This document shows, one piece after another, positions 51,608 to 61,340 of a stretch of DNA of 64,000 nucleotides; position 1 is the first letter of the stretch, and every line of letters starts with the position of its first letter. Below the pieces are notes generated by a model, which worked only from the letters and a program-made list of their open reading frames with translations, was not told the origin of the DNA and did no database searches. Source of the stretch: Sphingomonas folli (GTDB lineage Bacteria; Pseudomonadota; Alphaproteobacteria; Sphingomonadales; Sphingomonadaceae). Where the stretch lies: contig NZ_JAHXZL010000004.1 of NCBI RefSeq assembly GCF_019429525.1, positions 1-64,000 on the forward strand, read 5' to 3'. The translations under genes were made by a program, and so were the position numbers.

Positions 51608-52372
51608 ATGCGCATCCTCCTCAGCAACGACGACGGCTATCACGCGCCCGGCCTGGCCGTGCTGGAGCGGATCGCCGCGCGGCTCTCCGACGACGTCTGG
51701 GTCTGCGCCCCCGCCGACGAGCAGTCGGGCACCGGCCGCTCGCTCTCGCTCACCCGGCCGCTGCGCGTGCGCCGCTTCGACGACCGCCGCTACGCCGTCG
51801 GCGGCACGCCCACCGACGCGGTGATGTTCGCGCTCGCCGAGGTGATGCGCGAGACGCCGCCCGACCTGATCCTCTCCGGCGTCAACCGCGGCGGCAACCT
51901 CGCCGAGGACGTGATGTACTCGGGCACCGTCTCCGCCGCGATGGAGGGCGCGCTCGCGGGCATCCGCTCGATCGCGCTGAGCCAGAAATATGGCGCGCGC
52001 GCGCCGGGAGAGGCGGTCTCCTTCGCGCCCGCGGAGCAATGGGGCGAACGCGTGCTGCGCCCGCTGCTCGACTCCGACTGGGCGCCGCGCTCGATGGTCA
52101 ACGTCAACTTTCCCGCGCCCGACACGGGCGACGTGCGCGGCATCCGCGTGGTGCCGCAGGGGCTGCGCGACTATGGCCGCGCGCGCTTTGAGACCCGTAC
52201 CGACCCGCGCGGCCACGATTACCACTGGCTCGCGCTCGGCAAGGTCGCGGCCGCGGCGCCGGGCGAGAGCGATCTCAGCGCGGTCGCCGACGGCTGGATC
52301 ACGGTGACCCCGCTCCAGCTCGACCTCACCCGCCACGCCTCGCTCGAGCCGCTGGCGCGCGCTTATGGCTGA
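51608..52372 (+). CDS. surE: 5'/3'-nucleotidase SurE
   Basis: A stationary-phase survival phosphatase for nucleoside monophosphates. The metal-binding motif LLSNDDGYHAPG (Asp8, Asp9) lies at the N-terminus, with EQSGTGRSLSLTRPLRV, SGVNRGGNLAEDVMYSGTVSAAMEG and VNVNFPA. The length, 254 residues, is normal. The ATG at 51608 is preceded by TGAGG. The next gene starts 6 bases after the stop. Confidence 0.96.
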   Translation: MRILLSNDDGYHAPGLAVLERIAARLSDDVWVCAPADEQSGTGRSLSLTRPLRVRRFDDRRYAVGGTPTDAVMFALAEVMRETPPDLILSGVNRGGNLAEDVMYSGTVSAAMEGALAGIRSIALSQKYGARAPGEAVSFAPAEQWGERVLRPLLDSDWAPRSMVNVNFPAPDTGDVRGIRVVPQGLRDYGRARFETRTDPRGHDYHWLALGKVAAAAPGESDLSAVADGWITVTPLQLDLTRHASLEPLARAYG

Positions 52373-52377
52373 GCCGG

Positions 52378-53502
52378 GTGCGTGAGGCGGGCCTGATACG
52401 CGCCGCGGGGCTGGCGCTGCTCCTCGCGGGCTGCATCCCCGCCGCCGACCGCCCCGTGCCCGTCACCCGGCCCGAGCCCCCCGCCCCCGCCCCTGCCCCC
52501 GCCCCCGCCGCGGTCGACCAGCGGCAGCCCGACCCGGCACCAACGGCGGACGATCGGCAGGCACCCGTCTCCGCGCGCCGCGACGTCGCCCAGCTCCCCG
52601 CGCCGCGCCCCGCCTGGGAGGCGCGTCAGGTCGCGCCCGACGCGCGCGCGGTCGCGGCGCAGCGCTACACCGTCCGCCGCGGCGACACGCTCGGTGCCAT
52701 CGCGGCGCGTACCGGTGCGGGCGTCGACGCGATCGCGCGCGCCAACGGGCTCGCCCCGCCCTATCCGGTGCGCGTCGGCCGGACCCTCGACGTGCCCGGC
52801 GGCCGCTATCATCTCGTCCGGGCCGGCCAGACCGGCATCGCGATCGCGCGCGCCTATGGCGTGCCGTGGACCGAGGTGATCGCCGCCAACGCGCTCAGCG
52901 AGCCCTATCTGCTGCGCGCCGGCCAGCGCGTGCTGATCCCGCGCGCCGCTGGCGGGGCGGTCAGCGCCGCCGAGCGCGCTGCCGCCTTCACGCTCGACGT
53001 CGACACCATTCTCACCGGCGGCGAGCCGGCGGTGGTCGCGGGCCAGGCTCCCGCGACGCCGGTGGCGAGTTCGCGTCGCGTGCTCGCGCCGAGCGCCGCG
53101 ACGGTGGCGCCGGCGGCGCTGCCGGGCCGCTTCGTCTGGCCGGTCGACGGCACGATCGTGCGCCGCTTCGGCCCGGGCGCGACCGGCGAGCGCAACGACG
53201 GGATCAAGATCGCGATCCCGCTCGACACGCCCGTCCGCGCGATCGCCGACGGCACGGTCGCCTATGTCGGCTCGGAGGTACCGGCGCTGGGCGGGCTGGT
53301 GATCGTGCGCCACGGCGGCGGCTGGACGTCGGTCTACGGCCACGCCGGCACGCTGCTGGTCCAGCGTGGCCAGGCGGTGCGCCGGGGTCAGGTGATCGCG
53401 CGCAGCGGCGAGAGCGGCTATGCCGATCGCCCCGAGCTGCACTTCGAGCTGCGCCGCGGCCGCACCCCGGTGGACCCCATGACGCAATTGCCGCACCGCT
53501 GA
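52378..53502 (+). CDS. LysM/M23 peptidase lipoprotein (NlpD-like)
   Basis: An envelope lipoprotein that activates or carries out peptidoglycan hydrolysis. The signal ends in a lipobox LLAGC (Cys19). A proline-rich linker is followed by two LysM-type repeats (about 95-195, YTVRRGDTLGAIAARTG and YHLVRAGQTGIAIARAYG) and an M23 domain (about 245-365). In M23, GRFVWPVDGTIVRRFGP, ERNDGIKIAI and LVIVRHGGGWTSVYGHAG and RPELHFELRRG are seen. The expected HxxxD first metal site reads NDGIKI, so catalysis may be lost, as in NlpD/EnvC. It starts with GTG at 52378, 6 bases after surE. Confidence 0.9.
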   Translation: MREAGLIRAAGLALLLAGCIPAADRPVPVTRPEPPAPAPAPAPAAVDQRQPDPAPTADDRQAPVSARRDVAQLPAPRPAWEARQVAPDARAVAAQRYTVRRGDTLGAIAARTGAGVDAIARANGLAPPYPVRVGRTLDVPGGRYHLVRAGQTGIAIARAYGVPWTEVIAANALSEPYLLRAGQRVLIPRAAGGAVSAAERAAAFTLDVDTILTGGEPAVVAGQAPATPVASSRRVLAPSAATVAPAALPGRFVWPVDGTIVRRFGPGATGERNDGIKIAIPLDTPVRAIADGTVAYVGSEVPALGGLVIVRHGGGWTSVYGHAGTLLVQRGQAVRRGQVIARSGESGYADRPELHFELRRGRTPVDPMTQLPHR

Positions 53503-53526
53503 GGCGCGTGTAACGCCCGCGGCACC

Positions 53527-54753
53527 ATGACCGACTATCAGTCCGACCTGCTCCGCCTGCTCTCCGCGCGCGGCTATCTCCACCAGCTCACCGACGCCGC
53601 CGCGCTCGACGCGCTGGCGCGGCGCGCGGTGGTGCCGGGCTATATCGGCTTCGACCCGACCGCCCCCTCGCTCCACGTCGGCAGCCTGGTGCAGATCATG
53701 CTGCTCCGCCGGCTCCAGCAGACCGGCCACAGGCCGATCGTGCTGATGGGCGGCGGCACGGGCAAGATCGGCGACCCCAGCTTCAAGGACGAGACGCGCA
53801 AGCTCGCCGGCGAGGACGTGATTGCCACCAACATCGCCGGCATCCAGCGCATCTTCGAGCGCTTCCTGACCTTCGGCGACGGGCCGAGCGACGCGGTGAT
53901 GGTCAACAACGCCGAGTGGCTCGACCGGCTCGAGTACATCCCCTTCCTGCGCGAGGTGGGGCAGCATTTCAGCGTCAACCGCATGCTCAGCTTCGACTCG
54001 GTCAAGCTGCGGCTCGATCGCGAGCAGTCACTCAGCTTCCTCGAATTCAACTACATGATCCTGCAGGGCTATGATTTCCGCGAGCTGGCGCGGCGGCAGG
54101 GCGTGCGGCTGCAGATGGGCGGCAGCGACCAATGGGGCAATATCGTCAACGGCGTCGAGCTGGCGCGGCGGATGGACAGCACCGAGGTCTATGGCGTCAC
54201 CACGCCGCTGCTCACCACCGCCGACGGGCAGAAGATGGGCAAGACCGTCGCGGGCGCGGTGTGGCTCCACGAGGACCAGCTGCCGCACTTCGACTATTGG
54301 CAGTTCTGGCGCAACACCGACGATCGCGACGTCGGCCGTTTCCTGCGGCTGTTCACCGACCTGCCGCTCGACGAGATCGCCCGGCTGGAGGCGTTCGAGG
54401 GCGCCGAGATCAACGAGGCCAAGAAGGTGCTCGCCAACGAGGCCACGGCGATGTGCCGCGGCCGCGCCGCCGCGGAGGAGGCCGCCGAGACCGCGCGCCG
54501 CACCTTCGAGGAGGGCGCGAGTGGCGCGGCGCTGCCCGCGATCGTGGCGAGCGGCGCGCTGCCGCTGGTCGACGCGCTGGTGGCGCTCGGCTTCGCCGCC
54601 TCCAAGGGCGAGGCGCGGCGCCTGATCAAGGGCGGCGGCGCGCGCGTCGACGGCGAGAAAGTGAGCGACGAGGCCGCGGTGATCGCGGTCGACGGCGCGC
54701 CGGTGCGCGTCTCGGCGGGGAAGAAGCATCACGGCGTGGTGAACCCCGGTTAA
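53527..54753 (+). CDS. tyrS: Tyrosyl-tRNA synthetase
   Basis: Charges tRNA-Tyr. The class I motifs are [10 protein letters not shown] (HIGH) and [10 protein letters not shown] (KMSKS variant). The C-terminal S4-like RNA-binding region begins near residue 345 with [30 protein letters not shown]. The length, 408 residues, is normal. The ATG at 53527 lies 24 bases after the LysM/M23 gene. Confidence 0.97.
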   Translation: MTDYQSDLLRLLSARGYLHQLTDAAALDALARRAVVPGYIGFDPTAPSLHVGSLVQIMLLRRLQQTGHRPIVLMGGGTGKIGDPSFKDETRKLAGEDVIATNIAGIQRIFERFLTFGDGPSDAVMVNNAEWLDRLEYIPFLREVGQHFSVNRMLSFDSVKLRLDREQSLSFLEFNYMILQGYDFRELARRQGVRLQMGGSDQWGNIVNGVELARRMDSTEVYGVTTPLLTTADGQKMGKTVAGAVWLHEDQLPHFDYWQFWRNTDDRDVGRFLRLFTDLPLDEIARLEAFEGAEINEAKKVLANEATAMCRGRAAAEEAAETARRTFEEGASGAALPAIVASGALPLVDALVALGFAASKGEARRLIKGGGARVDGEKVSDEAAVIAVDGAPVRVSAGKKHHGVVNPG

Positions 54754-54833
54754 CCCTCTCGCTTCGGCGCGCGCTCATCCCGCGTTAACGGCGCGCCGCT
54801 ATGCCACCACGCTGGTAGAGCGGGAGAAGCCGG

Positions 54834-55145
54834 ATGGTCGCGCGTTCAGCGATGATGGCCTATGAGGATCGCGTCGAGCCGCGCGACGAGACGCTGTGTC
54901 GCACCTGGCTATTCGACGCCGCGGGCGCGCGCCACGCGGCCACGGTCGTCAATCTCTCGCTCAACGGCTTCATGGCGCGCGTCGACGCGCCGCTCGCCAG
55001 CGGCGATCGCGTGCTGCTCACCCTGCCCGTGGTCGGCGACCGCACCGCCGAGATCCGCTGGTCCCTAGGGGGTCGCGTCGGCGCCAAGTTCGCGCAGGAG
55101 CTGCCCGCGTCGCTCTATCCCTGCGCGCTCGCCGCGATGCGCTGA
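54834..55145 (+). CDS. PilZ-domain protein, second copy
   Basis: A 103-residue PilZ domain. It has VVNLSLNGFMARVDAPL (the NxSxxG motif) and EIRWSLGGRVGAKF. The N-terminal arginine motif is less clear (RVEPRDETLCRTW), so c-di-GMP binding is uncertain. The ATG at 54834 follows GGGAGAAG. It stands alone after tyrS. Confidence 0.8.
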   Translation: MVARSAMMAYEDRVEPRDETLCRTWLFDAAGARHAATVVNLSLNGFMARVDAPLASGDRVLLTLPVVGDRTAEIRWSLGGRVGAKFAQELPASLYPCALAAMR

Positions 55146-55176
55146 GGTGGGCGCTGAGGTCGGGCGCCGGCCTGGC

Positions 55177-55617
55177 TCAGCCGCGCCGCATCAGCAGCGC
55201 CCCCGCGAGCACCAGCGCGACCCCGCCGAGCCTCGCGGGTGACAGCGGCTGCTGCGGCAGCCCGAGCCAGCCGAAACGGTCGATCACCAGCGCGGTGACG
55301 AGCTGGCTCGCGACCGCGATCGTCAGCGTCACCGCCAGCCCGAGCCGCGGCGTCGCGAAGGCGAGCGCGGCGACGAAGGCGGCGCCGTAGAGCCCGCCGA
55401 ACCACGCCCACCACGGCGCGCCGCGGAGCGACGCCAGCGGCGTGCGATCCGCCGTCGCCCAGACCGTCAGCAGCACCGCTACACCGCAGGCGAAAGACAC
55501 CAGCGCGGCGAGCCAGACCGACCCGCCGGCCTTGGCCAGCGCAGCGTTGGTCGGCGGCTGCACCGCGACACCGACGCCGGCGAGGATGACGAGCAGGAGC
55601 GGGAGGAAGCTAGGCAT
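55177..55617 (-). CDS. DMT-superfamily transporter, YdcZ/DUF606 type
   Basis: A 146-residue inner-membrane protein with about five helices. The family pattern is GVAVQPPTNAALAKAGGSVWLAALVSFACGVAVL, then WWAWFGGLYGAAFVAALAFATPRLG and the final LGGVALVLAGALLMRRG. Such half-length DMT proteins often work as dimers. The substrate is unknown. The ATG at 55617 is used. Confidence 0.87.
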   Translation of the reverse strand: MPSFLPLLLVILAGVGVAVQPPTNAALAKAGGSVWLAALVSFACGVAVLLTVWATADRTPLASLRGAPWWAWFGGLYGAAFVAALAFATPRLGLAVTLTIAVASQLVTALVIDRFGWLGLPQQPLSPARLGGVALVLAGALLMRRG

Positions 55618-55948
55618 GAGCGGCGCGGCCTTGTCATTGATCCGAGGTGTAACAGGCCCACGAAACCCGAGTTGCTACCCGGCGCTCATACTAGCCCGCG
55701 ATCGCCGTGCCGATGGCGTCCTTCAGCGCGTCGCGACCCAACGCGGCGAGCCTGCGATCTCATACAAAATCATGGGTGCGCAGGATCTTAGTCCGATCCC
55801 TTCTCTTCCTTCTCAGTGCGAAACTCTGAATTTCCCTGTTTTTACTGAGTTTAATCGTCGGCACTTCCCGGCCCAGCTATCACCGCTCCTACTGGCATCA
55901 CCTCTATATTGGATCGAAGACTACTGAGTTGAAGCGAGGGAGAACGAG
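55618..55948. other. AT-richer gap before the autotransporter
   Basis: This 331-base gap is visibly less GC-rich than its surroundings. TATATT at 55905-55910 is a possible -10 element about 39 bases before the autotransporter ATG. No gene is seen, and short open frames here have no ribosome site. Confidence 0.4.
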
Positions 55949-58633
55949 ATGTGCGACACCATTTACCGGCCGAGACGTTTGCACACGCTCACGAGCCGAG
56001 GCAGCGCGATCGCGCTGATGGTGGCGCTTACCGGCACGTCACAGGCACAGGCCGCCTCTCCCAATTCTCCGACCAAGGTGCCGGAGGTACGCTCACTGAA
56101 CAACATCGGCGACGTCACCTTCTCGAATGACGAGGATATCAACGCTGAGAACGACGCAGCCCTTATGCTCGGCACCACGGGCGGGCAGATCACGGCACGC
56201 AACGCTGGCACCATCACGGGCGCCGTGGGCTTCCAGTCTTACACCGGCGAAGGTGATGCCGCGACCCACGCGGTGGGCGTATCGTTCAATAATGTCGGAT
56301 CGATCTCCAGCAAGTCGGACGATGTCGTCGACCTCTCCGTCGGCGATCGCACGGGCGCGCCGGCTATCGTGACCGTGACGAACAGCGGTACGATCACCGC
56401 GTCGGCTGCCAACTCGACCGCCTTGTGCATCGAATTTCCCTTCGAGGGATCCGACACCGTTCCGAAAGACAGTCGCGTCATCACCATAAAGAACAACGGC
56501 ATGATCAGCAGCAACTTAGGCGCCGAAAACATTCGTAAGGATGACTCCGGCTATAAGCTATCATCGGCTATCTCGGTGTTCTCAGGCAAAGACTACACGG
56601 CAGACATCGACAACGGACCTGCCGGCGTTATCGAGGCGACCGGCGCTCGTTCGACCGCGATCGTGTCGAGTGCCGCGTTGAGTCTTGTCAATGCGGGAAC
56701 GATCCGTGGCGGTGCGGGTGCCCGTATAGCCTTAAGTGAGGAAGAACGTCCTTCGAAAAGCTTCGATTACATCGACATTCCCGGTGCCATCCTCGGCCGA
56801 GACGGCGACGACAAGATCGTCAACACCGGCAGCATCATCGGCGCTATCGACCTGGCCGATGGCAACAATCGCATCGACAATGCCGGCCTGATCGACGGCG
56901 ATGTTCGGTTCGGCAACGGTGACGATACCTTCGCCGCGACCGGCCCCGGTCGTGTCACCGGACTGATCGATGGCGGCGCCGGCGCCAATCACTTCCTCGT
57001 GAACGGCGGCACCGCGAACGCGCCCGCCGCCTTCACCGCCATCCAGAACTTCCAGTCGCTCGCGGTGAATCAGGGCGTGGCGACGATCGCTCGGAGCGCG
57101 ACCGTGGGACGGATCGATCTCACCGGCGGCCGGCTCGTCGGCCTGTCGGGTTCGACGATCACCGCCAGCGAGATCATCGTCGGCAAGGACGCGACGTTCG
57201 GCTCGGCCGGCGTGGTCAACGCCAATGTCACCGTCGCCGGCACGCTCAGCCCCGGCGCGTCGCCCGGCACGATGGTCGTGAACGGCGACGTCGCGCTCGG
57301 CAAAGGTTCGGTATCCCTGTTCGAGCTCGGACCAGTCTCGGACAAGCTTCTGATCAACGGCAAATTGTCGATCGTGCCCGGGGCCACGCTGAAGCTCGTC
57401 GCGGTCGGGCCGGTGCGCCCCGGCCGTACCCTGGAACTGATCGACGCGTCGAAGGGCACCACCGGCAACTTCACCACGATCGACAAGGCCGCGAACGTCC
57501 CCGGCGCGCTCGTCCTCGGGCCGCGGGGGGTCGAGCTTCTCACCCTGTTCCAGGCACCCAAGGGGACGAGCCGCGCGGTCGCCGGCACGGTCGGCTATCT
57601 CAACGACCTCCTCACCGGTGGCGCGAGCGACGACCTACTCGGCGCGATCCCGAAGCTGCTGACATCGTCGGGTGAGCCGAATGCGGCCGCACTCGCGCGG
57701 CTCACGCCCGAGCCCTACGCGCAGGCGGCGCAGATCGGCACCGACGACGCGTTGCTGCTGACCCAGGCGACGCGGGGCGCCGCACTGGCCCCATACGGCG
57801 ACGATGCGGGCCTGTTCACCTTCGGGCAGGCGCTCGGGCAGTGGCACACACTGCGCGGCTATGCGCCGACGGGCAGCGCCGACGCGGTGGGCCAGACATA
57901 TGGCACGATCGGCGGTCTCGGCTTCGCCGATCACGGCTGGGTGGTGGGCGCCTTCGGTGGCAACCTGACCAACCGCCAGCACGTCATCGGTCGCGGCGCC
58001 CAGACGCGCGCGGAGAGCCTGATCACCGGCATCCACAGCCGCTATGCCAGCACGAAGGGGTTCGGCTTCTCCACTGCGCTGGTATTCGACGGCGGTCGCG
58101 CGCGGACGCACCGCTGGCTGCCCGACGACCGGCAGGTCTGGAGCCATTACAAGCTCAACAGCGTGACCAGCGACCTGTCCGCCTTCTACGCCGCCGACGT
58201 GAGGCACGACTGGACGCTGACGCCCCGCGTCGGTCTCACCTACGTGCGCACCACGCGCGGCGCGATGATCGAGGACGGTTACAGCATCTTCGCGCTCGAC
58301 GTCGCGCGCGAGCGCCACGTCGCCGGCTTCGTGGACGGCGGCCTCGGCTTCTCGCGGAGCGAGCGCTCGAGCGAGGCGTGGCGCCCCTATGTGACGCTGG
58401 GCGCGCGCTACCAGTTGCAGGGGCAGCGCGTCCGCGCGGTCGGCGCGCTCGACGGGGGCGACCTCGACCTGATCGGCGTCGGGGCAAGCCGCGCGCGGCT
58501 GGTCGGCACTGTCACTGCCGGGGTCGGGTATCGCCCGAGCGACACGATCGAGATCTTCGCGGGCGCCTCGGCCCAGACAGGACGCGACGACCACCAGGAG
58601 ACGATCACCGCGGGCGTCCGCGCACGCTTCTGA
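55949..58633 (+). CDS. Autotransporter outer-membrane beta-barrel protein
   Basis: A type Va secreted protein of 894 residues. Signal peptide about 1-36 (ending SQAQA). The passenger (about 40-540) shows repeated turns of the type NNAGLIDGDV, NTGSIIGAID and GTLSPGASPGTM, the usual beta-helix pattern with a pertactin-like end. The beta-barrel domain (about 610-894) shows GYAPTGSADAVGQTYG, YASTKGFGFSTAL and ends RARF, the C-terminal aromatic of autotransporters. Start ATG 55949 follows GAGGGAGAACGAG. The passenger part is lower in GC than neighbours, which hints at transfer or relaxed codon use. Confidence 0.9.
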   Translation: MCDTIYRPRRLHTLTSRGSAIALMVALTGTSQAQAASPNSPTKVPEVRSLNNIGDVTFSNDEDINAENDAALMLGTTGGQITARNAGTITGAVGFQSYTGEGDAATHAVGVSFNNVGSISSKSDDVVDLSVGDRTGAPAIVTVTNSGTITASAANSTALCIEFPFEGSDTVPKDSRVITIKNNGMISSNLGAENIRKDDSGYKLSSAISVFSGKDYTADIDNGPAGVIEATGARSTAIVSSAALSLVNAGTIRGGAGARIALSEEERPSKSFDYIDIPGAILGRDGDDKIVNTGSIIGAIDLADGNNRIDNAGLIDGDVRFGNGDDTFAATGPGRVTGLIDGGAGANHFLVNGGTANAPAAFTAIQNFQSLAVNQGVATIARSATVGRIDLTGGRLVGLSGSTITASEIIVGKDATFGSAGVVNANVTVAGTLSPGASPGTMVVNGDVALGKGSVSLFELGPVSDKLLINGKLSIVPGATLKLVAVGPVRPGRTLELIDASKGTTGNFTTIDKAANVPGALVLGPRGVELLTLFQAPKGTSRAVAGTVGYLNDLLTGGASDDLLGAIPKLLTSSGEPNAAALARLTPEPYAQAAQIGTDDALLLTQATRGAALAPYGDDAGLFTFGQALGQWHTLRGYAPTGSADAVGQTYGTIGGLGFADHGWVVGAFGGNLTNRQHVIGRGAQTRAESLITGIHSRYASTKGFGFSTALVFDGGRARTHRWLPDDRQVWSHYKLNSVTSDLSAFYAADVRHDWTLTPRVGLTYVRTTRGAMIEDGYSIFALDVARERHVAGFVDGGLGFSRSERSSEAWRPYVTLGARYQLQGQRVRAVGALDGGDLDLIGVGASRARLVGTVTAGVGYRPSDTIEIFAGASAQTGRDDHQETITAGVRARF

Positions 58634-58643
58634 CACGACGGGG

Positions 58644-58674
58644 CGGGCACGCGTCGGCGCGCGTGCCCGTTCCC
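58644..58674. terminator. Hairpin between the autotransporter and recG
   Basis: A 10-bp stem CGGGCACGCG (58644-58653) and CGCGTGCCCG (58660-58669) with the loop TCGGCG, then TTCCCCC. It lies between convergent genes. Confidence 0.65.
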
Positions 58675-58690
58675 CCGCGTCCCCGCCCCG

Positions 58691-60745
58691 TCACCCCGAT
58701 CGCAAAAGCGCCACCCCCGCCTCGCGCTCGAACAGGTACAGCGCCACCCGCGCCGCCTGTCCCCGCGCGCCCTCCAGTCCGCCGTCGCGGTCGATCAGCA
58801 GCCGCGCGTCGTCGGTCGCGGCGGGGAGCAGCTCGCCGAGCAGCTCGGGCGTGGCGAGCCGGAACATCGCCTCGCCCGACTGGCGCGTGCCGAGCAGCTC
58901 GCCCGCGCCGCGCAGCCGCAGGTCCTCCTCGGCGATGCGGAAGCCGTCGTTGGTCTCGCGCATCAGCGCCAGCCGCGCGCGCGCGGTCTCGCTCAGCGAC
59001 CCGCCGCGCAGCAGCAGGCACACCGAGCGCCCCCCGCCGCGCCCGACCCGCCCGCGCAGCTGGTGGAGCTGCGCCAGCCCGAAGCGATCGGCGTGCTCGA
59101 TCACGATCAGCGTCGCGTTGGGCACGTCGACGCCCACCTCGATCACCGTGGTCGCCACCAGCACGCCCGCCGCGTTGGCGGAGAAGCGCGCCATCACCGC
59201 GTCCTTCTCGGGCCCGCGCATCCGGCCATGGACCAGCGCCACGCGGTCGCCGAAACGCTCCTGGAGCGAGGCCGCACGCGCCTCCGCCGCCTGCAGGTCG
59301 CTGGTCGCGCTCTCCTCCACCAGCGGGCAGACCCAATAGGCCTGCTTGCCCTCGGCGAGGTGGCGACCGAGCGCGTTGACCACCTCGTCGATCCGCTCCT
59401 CCGAGACGACGCGCGTCTCGATCGGCTCGCGCCCTGGCGGCATCTCGTCGAGCCGGCTCTGGTCCATCTCGCCGTGCAGCGCGAGCGTCAGCGTGCGCGG
59501 GATCGGGGTCGCGGTCATCGCCAGCACGTGCGGCGGGGTCTGGCCCTTGGCCTGGAGCAGCATCCGCTCGGCCACGCCGAACCGGTGCTGCTCGTCCACC
59601 ACCACCAGCCCGAGGTCGCGGTAGCGCACCGCCTCCTGGAAGATCGCGTGCGTGCCGACCAGCAGCTGGATCGAGCCGTCGGCCAGCCCCATCAGCGTCG
59701 CCTCGCGCGCGCGACCCTTGTCGCGCCCGGTCAGCACCGCGATCTCGACCGGCAGGCCGGCGAGCAGGCGGCGGAGCGTCTCGAGATGCTGGCGCGCGAG
59801 GATCTCGGTCGGTGCGAGCAGCGCGCCCTGCGCCCCCGCCTCGATCGCGATCAGCAGCGCCATCGCCGCCACCAATGTCTTGCCCGCGCCGACGTCGCCC
59901 TGGAGCAGCCGCAGCATCGGCGCGCTCTGCGCCAGGTCACCCTCGATCTCGCGCACGCTGCGCGCCTGCGCGCCGGTGAGCTGATAGGGCAGCCGCAGGA
60001 GGTCGCGCAGCCGCCCGTCGCCCCGCAACGAGCGCCCGCGACGCTTGCGGGTGTCAGCGCGCACCAGCGACAGCGCGAGCTGGTTGGCGAAGATCTCGTC
60101 ATAGGCGAGCCGCGCCCGCGCCACCGCGTCGGCTGGATCGGCGTGGATCCGCTCCACCGCGGCGCGCCAGTCGGGCCAGTCGTGGCGCGCCTTGAGGCTG
60201 GGCTCGATCCACTCGTCCAGCACCGGCGCACGCGCCACCGCCTGCTCGACCAGGGCGGCGAGCCGGCGCGAGGTCAGCCCCTCGCTCAGCGGATAGATCG
60301 CCTCGCGCGCGCGGAACCCCTCCTCCTCGCCGCCGATCTCGGGATGGACGATCTGGAGCGTCTCGCCGTAGCGGTCGAGCCGGCCCGAGACTCGCTTGGG
60401 CTCGCCGAGCGGCAGCTGCTTGCGCGCCCAGCCCGAGCCCCCGCCGAAGAACACCAGGCTCGCATGGTTGCCCGCCGCGTCGGTCGCCTGCACCCGCGTC
60501 GGCGCGCGCGGGCTGGAGCCGCTGCGATACTCGCGTGGGGTCAGCGTGATCGCGATCGTGCGGCCGACGTCGATCGCGTCGAGCGCGTCGCGCGCGACGC
60601 GATCGACCCAGCCCGAGGGCAGATGGAACAGCAGGTCGACCGCGCGCGCGATGCCGAGCCGGTCGAGCGGCTTGGCCAGCGCCGGGCCGACGCCCTTGAG
60701 CGCGGCCACCTCGGCGAACAGCGGATTGAGGATCTCGGGTCGCAT
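58691..60745 (-). CDS. recG: ATP-dependent DNA helicase RecG
   Basis: Remodels stalled replication forks and Holliday junctions. The N-terminal wedge domain (about 1-250) contains the OB fold (RTIAITLTPREYR). The helicase motifs are RLLQGDVGAGKTLVAAMAL (I), DEQHRFGV (II), MTATPIPRTLTLALHG (III) and TTVIEVGVDVPNATLIVIEHADRFGLAQLHQLRGRVGRGG (V-VI). The length, 684 residues, is typical. The ATG at 60745 is divergent from sdhE, the common alphaproteobacterial recG-sdhE-mfd layout. Confidence 0.97.
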   Translation of the reverse strand: MRPEILNPLFAEVAALKGVGPALAKPLDRLGIARAVDLLFHLPSGWVDRVARDALDAIDVGRTIAITLTPREYRSGSSPRAPTRVQATDAAGNHASLVFFGGGSGWARKQLPLGEPKRVSGRLDRYGETLQIVHPEIGGEEEGFRAREAIYPLSEGLTSRRLAALVEQAVARAPVLDEWIEPSLKARHDWPDWRAAVERIHADPADAVARARLAYDEIFANQLALSLVRADTRKRRGRSLRGDGRLRDLLRLPYQLTGAQARSVREIEGDLAQSAPMLRLLQGDVGAGKTLVAAMALLIAIEAGAQGALLAPTEILARQHLETLRRLLAGLPVEIAVLTGRDKGRAREATLMGLADGSIQLLVGTHAIFQEAVRYRDLGLVVVDEQHRFGVAERMLLQAKGQTPPHVLAMTATPIPRTLTLALHGEMDQSRLDEMPPGREPIETRVVSEERIDEVVNALGRHLAEGKQAYWVCPLVEESATSDLQAAEARAASLQERFGDRVALVHGRMRGPEKDAVMARFSANAAGVLVATTVIEVGVDVPNATLIVIEHADRFGLAQLHQLRGRVGRGGGRSVCLLLRGGSLSETARARLALMRETNDGFRIAEEDLRLRGAGELLGTRQSGEAMFRLATPELLGELLPAATDDARLLIDRDGGLEGARGQAARVALYLFEREAGVALLRSG

Positions 60746-60854
60746 GACTATGTACCGCCCGACTATTCTGCCTCCCGCCGTCGCGCCAGCGAAAGCTCGC
60801 GGCGGCGTCGTGGCGGCGCTTCGCTATGGCATCACGGGTCCGCGGCGCGGTCCC

Positions 60855-61130
60855 ATGGGAGATCACGTGGATCAGAACATTCGGCTCAAGCGGCTGCGCT
60901 TCCGCGCCTGGCATCGCGGCACGCGCGAGGCCGACCTGATGATCGGCGGCTTCTTCGACGCGCATGCGGCCGGCTGGACGCCCGCGCAGCTCGACTGGTT
61001 CGAGCGGCTGTTGGAGGAGCAGGACGTCGACATCATGGGCTGGGCGATCGGCTCGCTGCCCTGCCCGCCCGAGTGGGAGGGTGAGATGATGGAGGTGATG
61101 CGGCGCGTGGACTTCGTGACGATCCCGTGA
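60855..61130 (+). CDS. sdhE: Succinate dehydrogenase assembly factor SdhE (CptB family)
   Basis: A 91-residue protein that helps attach FAD to SdhA. The RGxxE motif is intact (WHRGTREADLMIGGFFDAH), followed by LDWFERLLEEQDVDIMGWAIG. The ATG at 60855 is chosen, within a longer frame, because the conserved RLKRLRFRAWHRG follows at the usual distance. It lies between recG and mfd. Confidence 0.93.
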   Translation: MGDHVDQNIRLKRLRFRAWHRGTREADLMIGGFFDAHAAGWTPAQLDWFERLLEEQDVDIMGWAIGSLPCPPEWEGEMMEVMRRVDFVTIP

Positions 61131-61163
61131 GCCGGCGGCGTGAGCCCCACGCCGCCTTCGTCC

Positions 61164-61260
61164 CGTCATCCCGGACTTGTTCCGGGACCCACTGATCCCC
61201 CCGGATCGAACCCGCCGACGAGGCGGCGGTGGCCCCCGGGAACAAGTCCGGGGGGTGACG
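61164..61260. repeat. Inverted repeat (REP-like) between sdhE and mfd
   Basis: Left arm CGTCATCCCGGACTTGTTCC (61164-61183) and an imperfect complement at 61236-61260 (GGGAACAAGTCCGGGGGGTG). It is non-coding and of the same general class as 37329-37422. Confidence 0.85.
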
Positions 61261-61340
61261 GCGTAGCGGCGGCGGCGGGCACGGCCCGCGCTCCATCGAC
61301 CGCTCCGCGCGCCCGCGAATGACCCCGACCAAGGACCCGA

